64,000 bases of DNA from Sulfitobacter sp. CW3 (GCF_019392245.1 NZ_JAHXRL010000002.1:610527-674526); one strand, 5' to 3'; counted from the first letter of the stretch, positions 8,115 through 16,693 are shown. Notes: generated by a model from the letters alone, not told the origin. Program-made: numbers and translations.

Positions 8115-9101
8115 ATGAAAGCCATGACCATCACCGCTTACGGCGAAAACGCAAAATTCGAAGCCGCCGACCTGCCGAAACCAACCCCAACACAGGGCCA
8201 CGTCGTCGTGCGCATTGCGGCAAGCAGCGTGAACACAGTCGACACAATGATCCGCGCAATGGGCAGTGATCTGCCTTTGTCCCCTGCACTCCCCGCGGTT
8301 TTGGGCATGGATTTCGCTGGCGTTATTGAAGCTGTCGGCGAAGGTGTGACCGAATTTTCCGTAGGCGACGAAGTTTACGGCTGTGCGGGTGGCTTGGCCG
8401 ATCTTCAGGGCGCATTGGCTGAATTCATGCTGGCCGATGCCAAACTGATTGCCCACAAGCCGAAATCCATCTCGATGCGCGAAGCTGCCGCTATGCCATT
8501 GGTTGGCATCACGGCCTATGAGGGTCTGGAACGTGCAGGCATTACAGCAGGTCAAAAGGTTCTGGTTCAGGGCGGCGCAGGTGGTGTTGGTCACCTTGCG
8601 CTGCAACTGGCCAAATACTTTGGCGCTGATGTCTATGGCACAGGCACGGGCGACAATCAGATCGATGTGATCAAAGGATACGGCGCGACGCCGATTGATT
8701 TCGCCGCTGAAAAGATCGCCGATTATGTAGCGAAATACACCGACGGCGCAGGGTTCGACCTGATCTTTGATACGGTTGGCGGTGCTAACATGACCAATTC
8801 ATTCGAGGCCGCAGCGCTGAACGCCAATATCGCATCAACCGTGGGGTTGCTGGAACTTGACCTGTCACCTGCACATTTCAAAGGTCTGTCGCTGCATATC
8901 ATCTTTATGCTGCTGCCAATGCTCAGCAACCAAGGGCGCGAAAAGCACGGCGCGATTTTGGCCAAGCTGGCAGAGATCGTAGACGCAGGCGCGCTGAAGC
9001 CCTTGTTGGATGACCAGACATTCGACCTTGATAACGTTGGCGGGGCATATGATCGCCTAACGAGCGGGCAGGCCATCGGCAAGGTAGTCGTTAACGTCTG
9101 A
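8115..9101 (+). CDS. Zinc-independent MDR-family alcohol dehydrogenase / quinone oxidoreductase
   Basis: A 328-residue medium-chain dehydrogenase/reductase. It has an N-terminal GroES-like domain and a Rossmann domain with the NADPH-binding VLVQGGAGGVGHLA segment (about residues 150-163), and lacks the cysteine cluster of zinc enzymes. It resembles quinone oxidoreductase/zeta-crystallin reductases. The start at 8115 is chosen because TAAGGA lies at optimal distance; an ATG at 8106 is in frame but has no RBS. The upstream 100 bases are A/T-rich and carry the promoter. It probably reduces enones or quinones in redox stress; the substrate is not readable. Confidence 0.88.
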   Translation: MKAMTITAYGENAKFEAADLPKPTPTQGHVVVRIAASSVNTVDTMIRAMGSDLPLSPALPAVLGMDFAGVIEAVGEGVTEFSVGDEVYGCAGGLADLQGALAEFMLADAKLIAHKPKSISMREAAAMPLVGITAYEGLERAGITAGQKVLVQGGAGGVGHLALQLAKYFGADVYGTGTGDNQIDVIKGYGATPIDFAAEKIADYVAKYTDGAGFDLIFDTVGGANMTNSFEAAALNANIASTVGLLELDLSPAHFKGLSLHIIFMLLPMLSNQGREKHGAILAKLAEIVDAGALKPLLDDQTFDLDNVGGAYDRLTSGQAIGKVVVNV

Positions 9102-9125
9102 TCACTACAGGATACCCAAACGTGT

Positions 9126-9154
9126 GGTTGCCGGGGAAATGCAAACCGGCAACC
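9126..9154. terminator. Hairpin after the MDR gene
   Basis: Perfect 9-base inverted repeat GGTTGCCGG / CCGGCAACC with an 11-base loop, 25 bases after the MDR stop. No T-run follows, so it may terminate weakly or protect the mRNA end. Confidence 0.5.
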
Positions 9155-9255
9155 GCTCAGCGGGTCTTGAGCTTGAACCAGCCAGACGAAGAATAACGAT
9201 CGAAACTAGGCATATGCGGGAGAACCAACGTGCAGACCCGCTGCCCCAGAAAAGG

Positions 9256-9283
9256 TTAACAAAAGGTTAATCACGAGTTGACA
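9256..9283 (+). promoter_or_regulatory. CtrA-type box and adjoining -35 element upstream of the sulfotransferase gene
   Basis: TTAA-caaaagg-TTAA at 9256-9270 is an exact TTAA-N7-TTAA CtrA recognition site. A consensus -35 TTGACA follows at 9278-9283. A box just upstream of -35 is the activating arrangement described for CtrA. The gene it serves starts at 9339. Confidence 0.65.
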
Positions 9284-9338
9284 CATCCGTGACTTTCCCC
9301 CACTAGTTGCACACCAAAGGTATTGCGCGAGGCGACCT

Positions 9339-10028
9339 GTGCCACTTGCGAAGATCAATGGAAGACTTCTCCACTTTATCCATATCCCCAAGACTGGTGG
9401 ATCCGCTGTCTCGAGCTATCTCAGGGCAAAAGGGCCGATGGCGCTTTACAGTCGTGAGCGCGTGGACTGGTCAAAGTCGACGCCGCAACACATTGAGTTG
9501 GCAACACAGAATGTGCTCATACCGGATGGGTTTGCCGACCACAGCTTTGCAATTCTGCGCGACCCGTTCGACCGCCTGCTAAGCGAGTATCGCTACCGTG
9601 CCTTGCGGCGAAATCAGGTCGAATACCTTCCCGACAGCATCGGCCCCTCCGACAAGCTTACGGTGGAGTTTGATTGGGATGCTGCATTTCACGGCACCTT
9701 CGATGAATGGGTTAGGGAAATCTTTTCAGGCCAAGCCAGTGATCCGTATCTCTGCGACAATCACGTCAGGCCGCAAGCCGATTTCATCGGGAGTGCGGCA
9801 ACCGTGTTTCTGTTCGAGGACGGCCTTGAGCAGGTTTTTAACTGGATTGACGATGTCACGGATACCGAGCGGGCCGCCGTCAAACTGGACCGTAATGCCA
9901 GCTCGCAGTTCGCCATCGAGATGCTTGATACCACCCGCAAGATGATCTCGACGTATTACCATGAGGACTTCTTGTTGATCGAAAAGGCCAAGGCCGCCCG
10001 CACTTCGATATTTGCGTCGCGTATCTAG
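9339..10028 (+). CDS. Sulfotransferase-family protein
   Basis: A 229-residue protein starting at GTG 9339. It opens with the 5'-phosphosulfate loop LLHFIHIPKTGGSAVSSYL (about residues 10-28), the PAPS-binding signature of Sulfotransfer_2-type enzymes. The 3'-phosphate binding strand ILRDPFDRLLSEYRY lies about 73-87. The family moves sulfate from PAPS to sugars or other acceptors, often for surface polysaccharides. It stands alone, with a CtrA-type site in its promoter, and its stop overlaps the convergent histidine kinase stop by four bases. The acceptor is unknown. Confidence 0.8.
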   Translation: MPLAKINGRLLHFIHIPKTGGSAVSSYLRAKGPMALYSRERVDWSKSTPQHIELATQNVLIPDGFADHSFAILRDPFDRLLSEYRYRALRRNQVEYLPDSIGPSDKLTVEFDWDAAFHGTFDEWVREIFSGQASDPYLCDNHVRPQADFIGSAATVFLFEDGLEQVFNWIDDVTDTERAAVKLDRNASSQFAIEMLDTTRKMISTYYHEDFLLIEKAKAARTSIFASRI

Positions 10029-11461
10029 GCTGCCGGCACCAGCGATGCGGTGCGGCTGTCATGCTGCACAGGAACCAAATCCAATTCGATCCAGAAAAGC
10101 GACCCTTCCCCCTCAACCGACCGAACGCCGATTTCACCGCCAAGCAGGTCCATCAGCTGCTTTGTGATGCTCAGACCCAGGCCGCTACTCTTGTTGCCAG
10201 CGGTGGTGCCGGGGTTGATCTGATGAAAGGGCGCAAAGATGTCATCCTGCCGGTCGGCTGGGATGCCGATACCGTGGTCGGTGACCTCGATCCGGGCCAC
10301 CTGTTTGTTTCGTGTCACGCTGATTTCCACCACATCGCCAGAACCAGTGAACTTGGCCGCGTTAGAGATGAGATTGACCAGAACCTGCGTAACGCGCGCA
10401 CTATCGGTCAACGTTATCATCTTATCATCCGTCGTCGTGATACGGTAACGAACACCAAGCTTTTCAGCGTAGACATGACAGCTTTCAACCGCCGTCGCGA
10501 CAATTTCATTAAGGTCCGCGGGTTTACGCTCTATCGAGACTTTGCCTTCGCTCAGGGCTTGAGCGTCCAGAATGTCATTAACCAGCATCAGCAGGCGATC
10601 ACCGTTGCGGCTGGCCACATCGAGCAACTTTAAGATGGATTCGTCTTTTACTGTATTACCAACCCGGACTTTCAACAGGGCAAGCCCACCAAGGATCGAG
10701 GTCAGAGGGGTGCGCAGTTCATGACTGACCACACTCATAAAGTTCATTTTCATCCGTGATGCCGATGTCGCCTCTTGAGCAAGCATACGCATTTCGTTCT
10801 CGGTGTTTTTGGCGACCTTAAGTTCGATCATGAGCAAAAACACGAAGAGGCCGAAAAGGGTCAGGATCGTCGCGCCGAGATATGCAACGGCACGCGAAAG
10901 AGACAGCATACCGGTTCTGAACTCGGCCATCGCGTCGTTCTTTGCATGCGCGAGGGCCAGCAAGAATTCTCTGAGCGCCTGATCAAAGCCGTCAAGCTCG
11001 GTTAGAATGGTCCCGGCCTGCTGGCCGCGCATCTCGTCGCTCAATCCTGACGCAGTAAGCCCCTGTATCCGAGGCTCAAGGGCCATGAATGTCGCCTCGA
11101 GGTCGGCCAGAACGCTCCGGTCTATCTGGAATTCTTCGAGCAGCCGCGACAGCTTGCCTTCCTTCAGGATATTGATCCGGCTCCAGGCAATATCAAAGCG
11201 TAGCGTCGCCGCTTCCGCAGGCTTGTTGCCGAGCGCCACCTCACCGAGGTCGCGCTCGAGTCGCAACAGTTCAAACTGCAACTGCGACCCGATCCAGAGA
11301 GGATCGCTCTGCTCAGCAGTCTGGACATTCCGGACCTCATTTCCCAGCTTGTAGATCACGCCGATGCCAAAAAACACGGCCCCCACAAACAACGCCAGGA
11401 ACACAGCCCGGATTAACCTGCTCCGGTGGGTCACTCGACTGAGATGCTCTTGAGCTGCCAT
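10025..11461 (-). CDS. Membrane sensor histidine kinase
   Basis: A 478-residue kinase with two transmembrane helices (about 16-38 and 190-212) enclosing a periplasmic helical sensor of about 150 residues. It is followed by a HisKA dimerisation domain with VVSHELRTPL (phospho-acceptor H about 247) and a HATPase domain with N-box LVNLISNAAKF, G1 DHGIGIP and G2 GLGLS. There is no HAMP, receiver or PAS domain, and no response regulator is adjacent. Its start overlaps the upstream molybdopterin-domain-like gene by 31 bases, so the two are translated together and may sense together. Confidence 0.92.
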   Translation of the reverse strand: MAAQEHLSRVTHRSRLIRAVFLALFVGAVFFGIGVIYKLGNEVRNVQTAEQSDPLWIGSQLQFELLRLERDLGEVALGNKPAEAATLRFDIAWSRINILKEGKLSRLLEEFQIDRSVLADLEATFMALEPRIQGLTASGLSDEMRGQQAGTILTELDGFDQALREFLLALAHAKNDAMAEFRTGMLSLSRAVAYLGATILTLFGLFVFLLMIELKVAKNTENEMRMLAQEATSASRMKMNFMSVVSHELRTPLTSILGGLALLKVRVGNTVKDESILKLLDVASRNGDRLLMLVNDILDAQALSEGKVSIERKPADLNEIVATAVESCHVYAEKLGVRYRITTTDDKMITLTDSARVTQVLVNLISNAAKFTGSGDVVEISVTRNKQVARIEVTDHGIGIPADRQDDIFAPFHQINPGTTAGNKSSGLGLSITKQLMDLLGGEIGVRSVEGEGSLFWIELDLVPVQHDSRTASLVPAA

Positions 11462-11904
11462 ACTAACCGACCATTATAGACGTCATCCTGAAGTTCGGGG
11501 TTGTCGTCCATTGGATAGATGACCCAGATGGGTCCTTTTTCCCGCACCGACATCTCTTCGCCGTTGCGGAGCACCGCCAGAATAACGTCATAGGCGAAAG
11601 CATCCTCGGCGGGTACTTGAGAGGCAAAATCGTTAAGTGCGACCATTTTCAAGTTCGCATTTTGGTCGACATCCATCTTTTCGAGGACGAACCGCAGGCT
11701 CGGCCCTTGGAACGTTGTCAATTCGTCCACATAATCGTTTGTCGTAACGACGGTTGTCTGCGGCATCGCCAGCAATTCTTCGAGGGTATAGGTCGCTGAA
11801 TTCTCGGAATTCGTGACTGTCAAAACCGTCTGCGCAAAACCAAAGCTCGGCAGCGCAAGCAGGGAGGCCGCGAGGGCGGCACGCATTGTTCTCTGAATAT
11901 CCAT
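11431..11904 (-). CDS. Exported molybdopterin-dependent oxidoreductase-like domain protein
   Basis: A 157-residue protein with a signal peptide (cleavage near FGFAQ, residue 24-25) and a single domain that resembles the sulfite-oxidase-type molybdopterin-binding fold in reduced form: YTLEELLAMPQ, FQGPSLRFVLE, KGPIWVIYPMDD. The usual Moco-ligating cysteine is not visible, so it is probably a binding or signalling version, not an enzyme. It overlaps the histidine kinase by 31 bases. A TTGGTC-tgtc-GACCAA palindrome lies just before its start. Confidence 0.7.
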   Translation of the reverse strand: MDIQRTMRAALAASLLALPSFGFAQTVLTVTNSENSATYTLEELLAMPQTTVVTTNDYVDELTTFQGPSLRFVLEKMDVDQNANLKMVALNDFASQVPAEDAFAYDVILAVLRNGEEMSVREKGPIWVIYPMDDNPELQDDVYNGRLVWQLKSISVE

Positions 11905-11921
11905 TTTCGATCCTTATTAAC

Positions 11922-11937
11922 TTGGTCTGTCGACCAA
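11922..11937. promoter_or_regulatory. Palindromic operator candidate upstream of the periplasmic protein/kinase operon
   Basis: TTGGTC-tgtc-GACCAA is a perfect inverted repeat 18 bases before the ATG at 11904 on the minus strand. Its size and form resemble TetR-type operators, but no TetR gene is nearby. Confidence 0.4.
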
Positions 11938-12248
11938 AACACTGGCACACGCTTATGGCTTTTTTCGGACAACTTCCGGAGTATCCACACTAACATATAC
12001 AACACCGGACTTGAAGCACGCAGGGCGATTTGCCGCCAAGCGATCCTGTGCGGCGCTGCGTGGCACCGCATATCCAAGTTGATATCTTTTCGCAATCGAC
12101 CTCAGAGAGAATTGCGATGAATCCGCACCACCGGTAGGCGTGTTCACGCAAGCAGCGGAACAGAACCGGCCAGACGGACCCCGGCAGGGTTTGTGCAAAA
12201 AAGCCAAAATGTGCCGGAACGGTTTTTGGAATCCAGCGTTCAACCATA

Positions 12249-12266
12249 GCGATACAGCACTATCGC
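12249..12266. promoter_or_regulatory. Palindrome upstream of the ferritin-like gene
   Basis: GCGATA-cagcac-TATCGC is a perfect 6-base inverted repeat 37 bases before the ATG at 12304. It is a candidate binding site for a regulator of the stress gene. Confidence 0.35.
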
Positions 12267-12303
12267 GATCCTAGTAATTTTTATCAGTAAAGAGGACGTA
12301 ACA

Positions 12304-12810
12304 ATGGCCAAAACGAAAACGCTTGATGACCTTTTTCTAGATACCCTGAAAGACATCTACTATGCCGAGCGCAAAATTCTGAAGGCACTGCCCAAGATGA
12401 AACGCGCGGCAACGGATGAAAAGCTGGCGCAAGCCTTTGAGAAGCACCACAGCGAAACCGAAGAGCAGATCGAACGGCTGCAAAAGGTCTTTGAAAGCTT
12501 GGGTAAATCTGCCCGCGGCAAGACCTGTGACGCCATTGAGGGCATTATCTCCGAAGCCGAAGAAATCATGGACGAATTCAAGGGGTCTCCGGCCCTTGAT
12601 GCCGGTTTGATCTCCTCTGCTCAGGCCGTCGAGCACTATGAAATCACACGCTATGGCACGCTGCACCGCTGGGCAAAAGAGCTGGGCATGAAGGACGCAG
12701 CCAAGCTGTTGAATGAAACGTTGCAGCAAGAGTGGAAGACTGACGAAGACCTTACCAAGCTTGCTGACAAAACCGTGAATGATGCCGCAAAGGCGCCGGA
12801 AAACGCCTGA
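12304..12810 (+). CDS. Ferritin-like domain protein (DUF892, YciE/YciF family)
   Basis: A 168-residue, nearly all-helical protein of the YciF/DUF892 family. The opening LDDLFLDTLKDIYYAERKI segment, the E-x6-H-x2-E pattern at FEKHHSETEEQIERL (about 46-60) and VEHYEITRYGTL (about 109-121) are the di-iron-type carboxylate/histidine helices. Family members are small stress proteins made in stationary phase or osmotic stress. It has a good RBS (AAGAGGACG), is monocistronic and is closed by a G+C-rich hairpin. The biochemical role is unproven in this family. Confidence 0.9.
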   Translation: MAKTKTLDDLFLDTLKDIYYAERKILKALPKMKRAATDEKLAQAFEKHHSETEEQIERLQKVFESLGKSARGKTCDAIEGIISEAEEIMDEFKGSPALDAGLISSAQAVEHYEITRYGTLHRWAKELGMKDAAKLLNETLQQEWKTDEDLTKLADKTVNDAAKAPENA

Positions 12811-12823
12811 GGATGAATGTGGC

Positions 12824-12849
12824 GGGCGGGGGTGTTCGCCCCCCTGCCC
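12824..12849. terminator. G+C-rich hairpin between the ferritin-like gene and fliI
   Basis: GGGCGGGGG pairs with CCCCC-t-GCCC around a short TGTTCGC loop, with one bulged T. It lies just after the ferritin-like stop and can act on transcripts from either side. No strong T-tract follows. Confidence 0.6.
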
Positions 12850-13022
12850 GTCAATCAAATTTCATCAGATTTGGGTTTCCAAATGTGGTTGCAATGATCC
12901 GAACGGTTTCGTCTGGCGCAAGCGGTCGGATTATACCGTCACTGCGATCCCTGATGCCATTTTTCAGCGGAATGTCTTCTTTTTTCAAAGAAACACACCG
13001 CCGATCATGGGTCACCCATGGT

Positions 13023-14366
13023 TCAACCGTCCGGGCTGATGCCCGCATTATCCAGCAGCGTCGCCACCGACGAAAATGCCACTTCGGGTGCAGTCTGCTC
13101 TGATTTGCGTTGCGTGAGGAATGCCTCGCACGGGCCGGAAAAGGCAATGGCACGGTCCAGTTCGGGGTTGCTGCCGCTCCGGTACGCGCCAATGCGGATC
13201 AGTTCTTCCATATCGGCATGGGCGGCCAAGGCGCGGTGCGCCGCAGTCAGCAGGATATATTCCAATTCACTATGGCATTCGGGCAGTGTCCGCGACACAC
13301 TGGATAAAAGATCGATCGCCGGATAGCGCCCCTTTTCCGCGATGCGCCGATCCAGCACGATATGCCCGTCCGTGATCCCGCGCACGGCGTCGGCAATCGG
13401 GTCGTTCATATCGTCACCATCCACCAGAACCGTAAAGATTGCTGTGATGTCACCCTTGCCCTCGAGCCCCGGTCCGGCACGCTCCAGCATCTGGGGCAGT
13501 TCGGAAAACACTGTCGGCGGATAGCCCTTTGCCGTTGGCGGCTCGCGCGAGGCAAGGCCGATCTCGCGCTGCGCCATGGCAAAACGCGTCACGCTATCCA
13601 TAAGCAACAGAACATGTTGCCCTTGATCCCGGAAATATTCGGCAACCGCCATCGCGGTCCACGCCGCCTGACGCCGCGTGAGAGGCGGCTCATCGCCCGT
13701 GGCCACGACCAGTACGGCCTTTTTCATGCCCTCAGGCCCCAGATCAGATGCGATGAAATCCTGCACTTCGCGGCCACGTTCACCGACCAGCGCCATGACG
13801 ACCACGTCACATTCCGTGTGGCGGGCGAGCATCGCCATCAAGGTTGATTTACCAACGCCCGATCCGGCAAAAATCCCAAGACGCTGACCACGGCACAGCG
13901 GTGTAAAAATGTCGAGCGCGCGCACATGGGTGGCCAGCTTTGGCCCGATCCGCTTGCGGTCAAAGGCACCGGGCGGCGACCCGCGCAACGGGCATGCTAT
14001 GCTGCCCTCGGGCAGATGGCCCTTGCCATCAAGCGGCTTGGCAGATGCGTTGATCACCCGGCCTTTCCAGCTTTCGTCGGGACGAATTACATCACCGCTG
14101 GTTTCGACCTCGACCCGGTCCCCCGCCGCCACACCGCGCCACGACCCGAACGGCAGCAGCTCAGTGCCCTGCGCGCTCAGGCCCACGACCTCGGCATGGA
14201 CGGGCCTATCAGCGCCATAAACAATGCAACGATCCCCGATGCCAAGCACCCGTTCCAGCCCGACCGCCGTCAGCGTAATGCCCGTGATCGCCCGCACTTC
14301 GCCGGTGATTTGGGCGTCGCCTGCGTTCCGCGCAAAGCTTGTCAGCTCGGAAAAGATGGTTTGCAT
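13023..14366 (-). CDS. fliI: Flagellum-specific ATPase FliI
   Basis: The 447-residue F1-beta-like ATPase that powers or primes the flagellar type III export gate. Walker A GSGVGKST is at about 168-175, the Walker B strand LLLMDSVTRFA at about 263, and the FliI-typical KGYPPTVFSELPQMLERAG region follows. It is transcribed alone on the minus strand, divergent from flgB, and separated from fliH (25.0 kb), an unusual distance since they form a complex. A GAGGAA RBS precedes the ATG. Confidence 0.95.
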   Translation of the reverse strand: MQTIFSELTSFARNAGDAQITGEVRAITGITLTAVGLERVLGIGDRCIVYGADRPVHAEVVGLSAQGTELLPFGSWRGVAAGDRVEVETSGDVIRPDESWKGRVINASAKPLDGKGHLPEGSIACPLRGSPPGAFDRKRIGPKLATHVRALDIFTPLCRGQRLGIFAGSGVGKSTLMAMLARHTECDVVVMALVGERGREVQDFIASDLGPEGMKKAVLVVATGDEPPLTRRQAAWTAMAVAEYFRDQGQHVLLLMDSVTRFAMAQREIGLASREPPTAKGYPPTVFSELPQMLERAGPGLEGKGDITAIFTVLVDGDDMNDPIADAVRGITDGHIVLDRRIAEKGRYPAIDLLSSVSRTLPECHSELEYILLTAAHRALAAHADMEELIRIGAYRSGSNPELDRAIAFSGPCEAFLTQRKSEQTAPEVAFSSVATLLDNAGISPDG

Positions 14367-14434
14367 GAATAATTTCCTCTATGAGAGAAGGTTATTATTT
14401 ACTATACAAGAATTAACTAGGGGGTAGTATAAAA
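14367..14434. promoter_or_regulatory. Divergent fliI/flgB promoter with an AAGAATA-type element
   Basis: The 68-base A/T-rich gap contains CAAGAATTAACTAG at 14407-14420, matching 12 of 14 positions of the CAAGAATAAACTTG element found upstream of flgE. An AGGGGG RBS precedes flgB. It is a candidate shared flagellar operator. Confidence 0.45.
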
Positions 14435-14839
14435 ATGAACTTGTCTAATCTTTCTATCTTTGGCCTAGCTTCTGACCGGATGACATGGCTCGCCGCACGG
14501 CAACAGGTAACGTCGGAAAACATCGCGAACTCGGCGACGCCCAGCTTTCAGGCGCGCGACGTGACTTCCTTTCAATCGATGCTGGAAAACCGGACGTCCA
14601 CCGATGCGGGGCTTGTCACAACCCACGCCAACCACATTTCCGGCACATCCGTTTCCGCCCCGGGCATCCGCGAGGTCAACGACAGCACGGCAACGGCCGC
14701 AACGCTGGATGGCAATACTGTGAACCTAGAAGACCAAGCGATCCGTTCGGCTGATATTAGCGACCAATACAGAATGGCAGCACAGCTCTACCGCAAGAGC
14801 TATGATCTTCTGACAATGGCAGTCACCGGCAGCAGGTAA
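14435..14839 (+). CDS. flgB: Flagellar proximal rod protein FlgB
   Basis: A 134-residue rod subunit. It has the N-terminal SENIANSATPSFQARD motif of axial rod proteins (about residues 29-44) and a C-terminal heptad helix. As usual for FlgB it lacks a signal peptide and is exported by the flagellar apparatus. It opens the operon flgB-flgC-fliE-fliQ-transglycosylase-flhA-fliR-flhB. The ATG is preceded by AGGGGG. The identity follows from the rod motif, size and the flgC-fliE context. Confidence 0.93.
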   Translation: MNLSNLSIFGLASDRMTWLAARQQVTSENIANSATPSFQARDVTSFQSMLENRTSTDAGLVTTHANHISGTSVSAPGIREVNDSTATAATLDGNTVNLEDQAIRSADISDQYRMAAQLYRKSYDLLTMAVTGSR

Positions 14840-14848
14840 GGAAAACTC

Positions 14849-15259
14849 ATGGATCCTCTTCAGTCTATCGCCCGTATCGCCGCCAGCGGCATGACCGCAC
14901 AAACGGCGCGTCTGCGGGTCATTTCCGAAAACGTGGCAAACGCTGAATCCACGGGCACAACCCCCGGGGCCGACCCGTTTCGCCGCAAGACCATCAGCTT
15001 TTCAGAATTGGTTGATCGTAATAATGGCGCATCAATGGTCGAGGTCGGGCGCGTTGGCCGCGACCAATCTGATTTCCGGTTGGATTTCGACCCCTCGCAC
15101 CCTGCCGCCGATGAAACCGGCTATGTCAAACGGTCGAATGTCGACCCGATCATCGAGATGGCAAACATGCGCGAAGCGTCGCGCAACTACGAAGCCAACA
15201 TGAACATGTTCGAAGCCGGTCGCCGGATGCGTGGCCAGATGCTCGACCTGCTGAAGTGA
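14849..15259 (+). CDS. flgC: Flagellar proximal rod protein FlgC
   Basis: A 136-residue rod protein with the rod signature (VISENVANAESTGT near 27-40) and the conserved C-terminal helix YVKRSNVDPIIEMANMREASRNYEANMNMFE, typical of FlgC. It assembles with FlgB and FlgF into the drive-shaft above FliE. It lies 9 bases after flgB with an AAGGAAA RBS. Confidence 0.95.
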   Translation: MDPLQSIARIAASGMTAQTARLRVISENVANAESTGTTPGADPFRRKTISFSELVDRNNGASMVEVGRVGRDQSDFRLDFDPSHPAADETGYVKRSNVDPIIEMANMREASRNYEANMNMFEAGRRMRGQMLDLLK

Positions 15260-15266
15260 TGTCAAA

Positions 15267-15593
15267 ATGAGCGATCCTGCCTCCCTGATTTCCTCTGCCG
15301 CTGTTCGCGGTGCCTATCGCACCTCGCAATCCCTCACGGGGCAAAAAGGCGAAGGGGCCGCGGAAGAGGTCAGCGCCACCAGCTTTTCCAACATGGTGCG
15401 CAGCGCCTCGGAAGCCGCGCTTGAAACCGTGCGCGCAGGCGAGGCAACAGCGCAGGCCGGACTGCGCGGCGAGGCCGACACCCAAAATGTAGTGGAAGCA
15501 ATGTTGGCGATGGAATCCACCGTCAAAGTGGCCGTTTCCGTCCGCGACCGCTTTGTCGAAGCGTATCAGGAAATCCTGCGGATGCCGATCTAG
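15267..15593 (+). CDS. fliE: Flagellar hook-basal body complex protein FliE
   Basis: A 108-residue export-first adaptor joining the MS ring to the rod. The C-terminal half carries the FliE pattern DTQNVVEAMLAMESTVKVAVSVRDRFVEAYQEILRMPI. It is 7 bases downstream of flgC and 3 bases ahead of fliQ. The length matches the family (about 100-110). Confidence 0.94.
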   Translation: MSDPASLISSAAVRGAYRTSQSLTGQKGEGAAEEVSATSFSNMVRSASEAALETVRAGEATAQAGLRGEADTQNVVEAMLAMESTVKVAVSVRDRFVEAYQEILRMPI

Positions 15594-15596
15594 GCC

Positions 15597-15866
15597 ATGA
15601 CAGAGGTCGAAGCCTATGATGTCATCTCAGACACCGTGTTGGCCGTGCTTTTGGCATCCGGTCCGGTGCTGGGCGTGGCGCTGGTTATCGGGCTTGTGAT
15701 CGCATTCTTTCAGGCGCTGACCCAAATTCAGGAAATGACCCTGACTTTCGTCCCCAAGATCGTAATGATCTTTGTGACCCTGCTGGCCGCGACCCCCTTT
15801 ATGTATGCCACGCTCAAAAGCCTGTCGGACACGGTTTTCGATCTAATCGGGAGCGGCGGGCTATGA
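15597..15866 (+). CDS. fliQ: Flagellar export apparatus protein FliQ
   Basis: An 89-residue membrane protein with two hydrophobic helices (about 15-40 and 52-74) and the FliQ segment ALTQIQEMTLTFVPKI between them. It is a subunit of the FliPQR export gate inside the MS ring. Its stop overlaps the next start (ATGA), so translation is coupled. Confidence 0.95.
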   Translation: MTEVEAYDVISDTVLAVLLASGPVLGVALVIGLVIAFFQALTQIQEMTLTFVPKIVMIFVTLLAATPFMYATLKSLSDTVFDLIGSGGL

Positions 15867-16693
15867 AAGGCGCACGGTCGTTGGTTTGGGCCGGAGTGTT
15901 GGCGCTGATGTTGTGCAATGCGGCAGGGGCCGAAGGCTGGGCGCGGTTCTATGTGCCCACCCAAAAACCCAGCGTCGCACCATCTGCCAACAGCCGTTCG
16001 GCACGCGGTGACGACATTGGCATCTGCATCCGCGAAATTCTTGCTGCACAAGCCCGCCACGGCATCCCCGACAACCTGCTGTTGGCCATCGGGCTGCAAG
16101 AAGCGGGCACCCGGCGGAACGGGCATTTCACGGTCTGGCCCTTTGCGGTCAACGCCGCTGGCACGGGGCGTCTTTTCGACAACCGTGCGGCCGCGCTGGA
16201 ATGGGTGGCGAAACGGCAGCGGGCGGGCGTGCAATCAATCGATGTGGGATGTATGCAGATTAACCTGCGCTGGCATCCCGACGCCTTTGTTGATGCCAGC
16301 CAAGGGTTCGATCCGCGTACAAATGTCGATTATGCGGCGCGGTTTCTGAAACGGCTGCACAAACGCACCGGCGACTGGATGCAGGCCGCAGGCGCGTATC
16401 ATTCGTTCGAGCCACAGTACCGCGATGCCTATCTGAGCAGGCTGCAAAGAAATATCTCGGCTGCAAACGCCGGTTTGCCGGAATTCATCGCGCTCGCCAG
16501 TGCCACGGGAACATATCGTGCCGCCCCCCGCACCGCGCCGCGTAAACCTGCTGGCAGCGTAGCGGTCGCGCGGGGCACATGGGGTGCCGAGTTGGGCGGG
16601 GATGAAAATTCACGCACCTCGCTATACTCGGCCCAAGAAATCCAACCCGTGCTACCACAGTTCACGACCATCACCTCCGAGACAACGGGATGA
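15863..16693 (+). CDS. Exported lytic transglycosylase in the flagellar operon (SltF-like)
   Basis: A 276-residue protein with an N-terminal signal peptide (cleavage near AGAEG, about 23-24) and an SLT-type transglycosylase domain. The catalytic glutamate is E80 in AIGLQE, followed by the family motifs GCMQINLRWHP (about 129-139) and AAGAYHS. It cuts peptidoglycan to let the rod through. Its place between fliQ and flhA suggests flagellar dedication, matching the FlgJ in this cluster that lacks a muramidase domain; SltF of Rhodobacter sphaeroides plays this part. The C-terminal 80 residues are low-complexity and could bind a partner. Confidence 0.85.
   Translation: MKGARSLVWAGVLALMLCNAAGAEGWARFYVPTQKPSVAPSANSRSARGDDIGICIREILAAQARHGIPDNLLLAIGLQEAGTRRNGHFTVWPFAVNAAGTGRLFDNRAAALEWVAKRQRAGVQSIDVGCMQINLRWHPDAFVDASQGFDPRTNVDYAARFLKRLHKRTGDWMQAAGAYHSFEPQYRDAYLSRLQRNISAANAGLPEFIALASATGTYRAAPRTAPRKPAGSVAVARGTWGAELGGDENSRTSLYSAQEIQPVLPQFTTITSETTG

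Larger units (their letters stand above)
11905..12303. other. 399-base non-coding region between divergent genes
   Basis: Contains the palindrome at 11922-11937 near the minus-strand gene and a second palindrome at 12249-12266 near the plus-strand gene. A minus-strand frame of 96 codons across 11953-12243 has no RBS, no recognisable domain and Cys/Pro-rich composition, so it is not annotated. Nothing else is evident. Confidence 0.5.

Noticed and set aside
11953..12243. Minus-strand frames in the 399-base gap before the ferritin-like gene
   Set aside because: Short, no RBS, no domain, composition unlike neighbouring proteins.
12779..13103. Small plus-strand frames between the ferritin-like gene and fliI
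   Set aside because: They run across a strong hairpin and into antisense fliI; no coding character.
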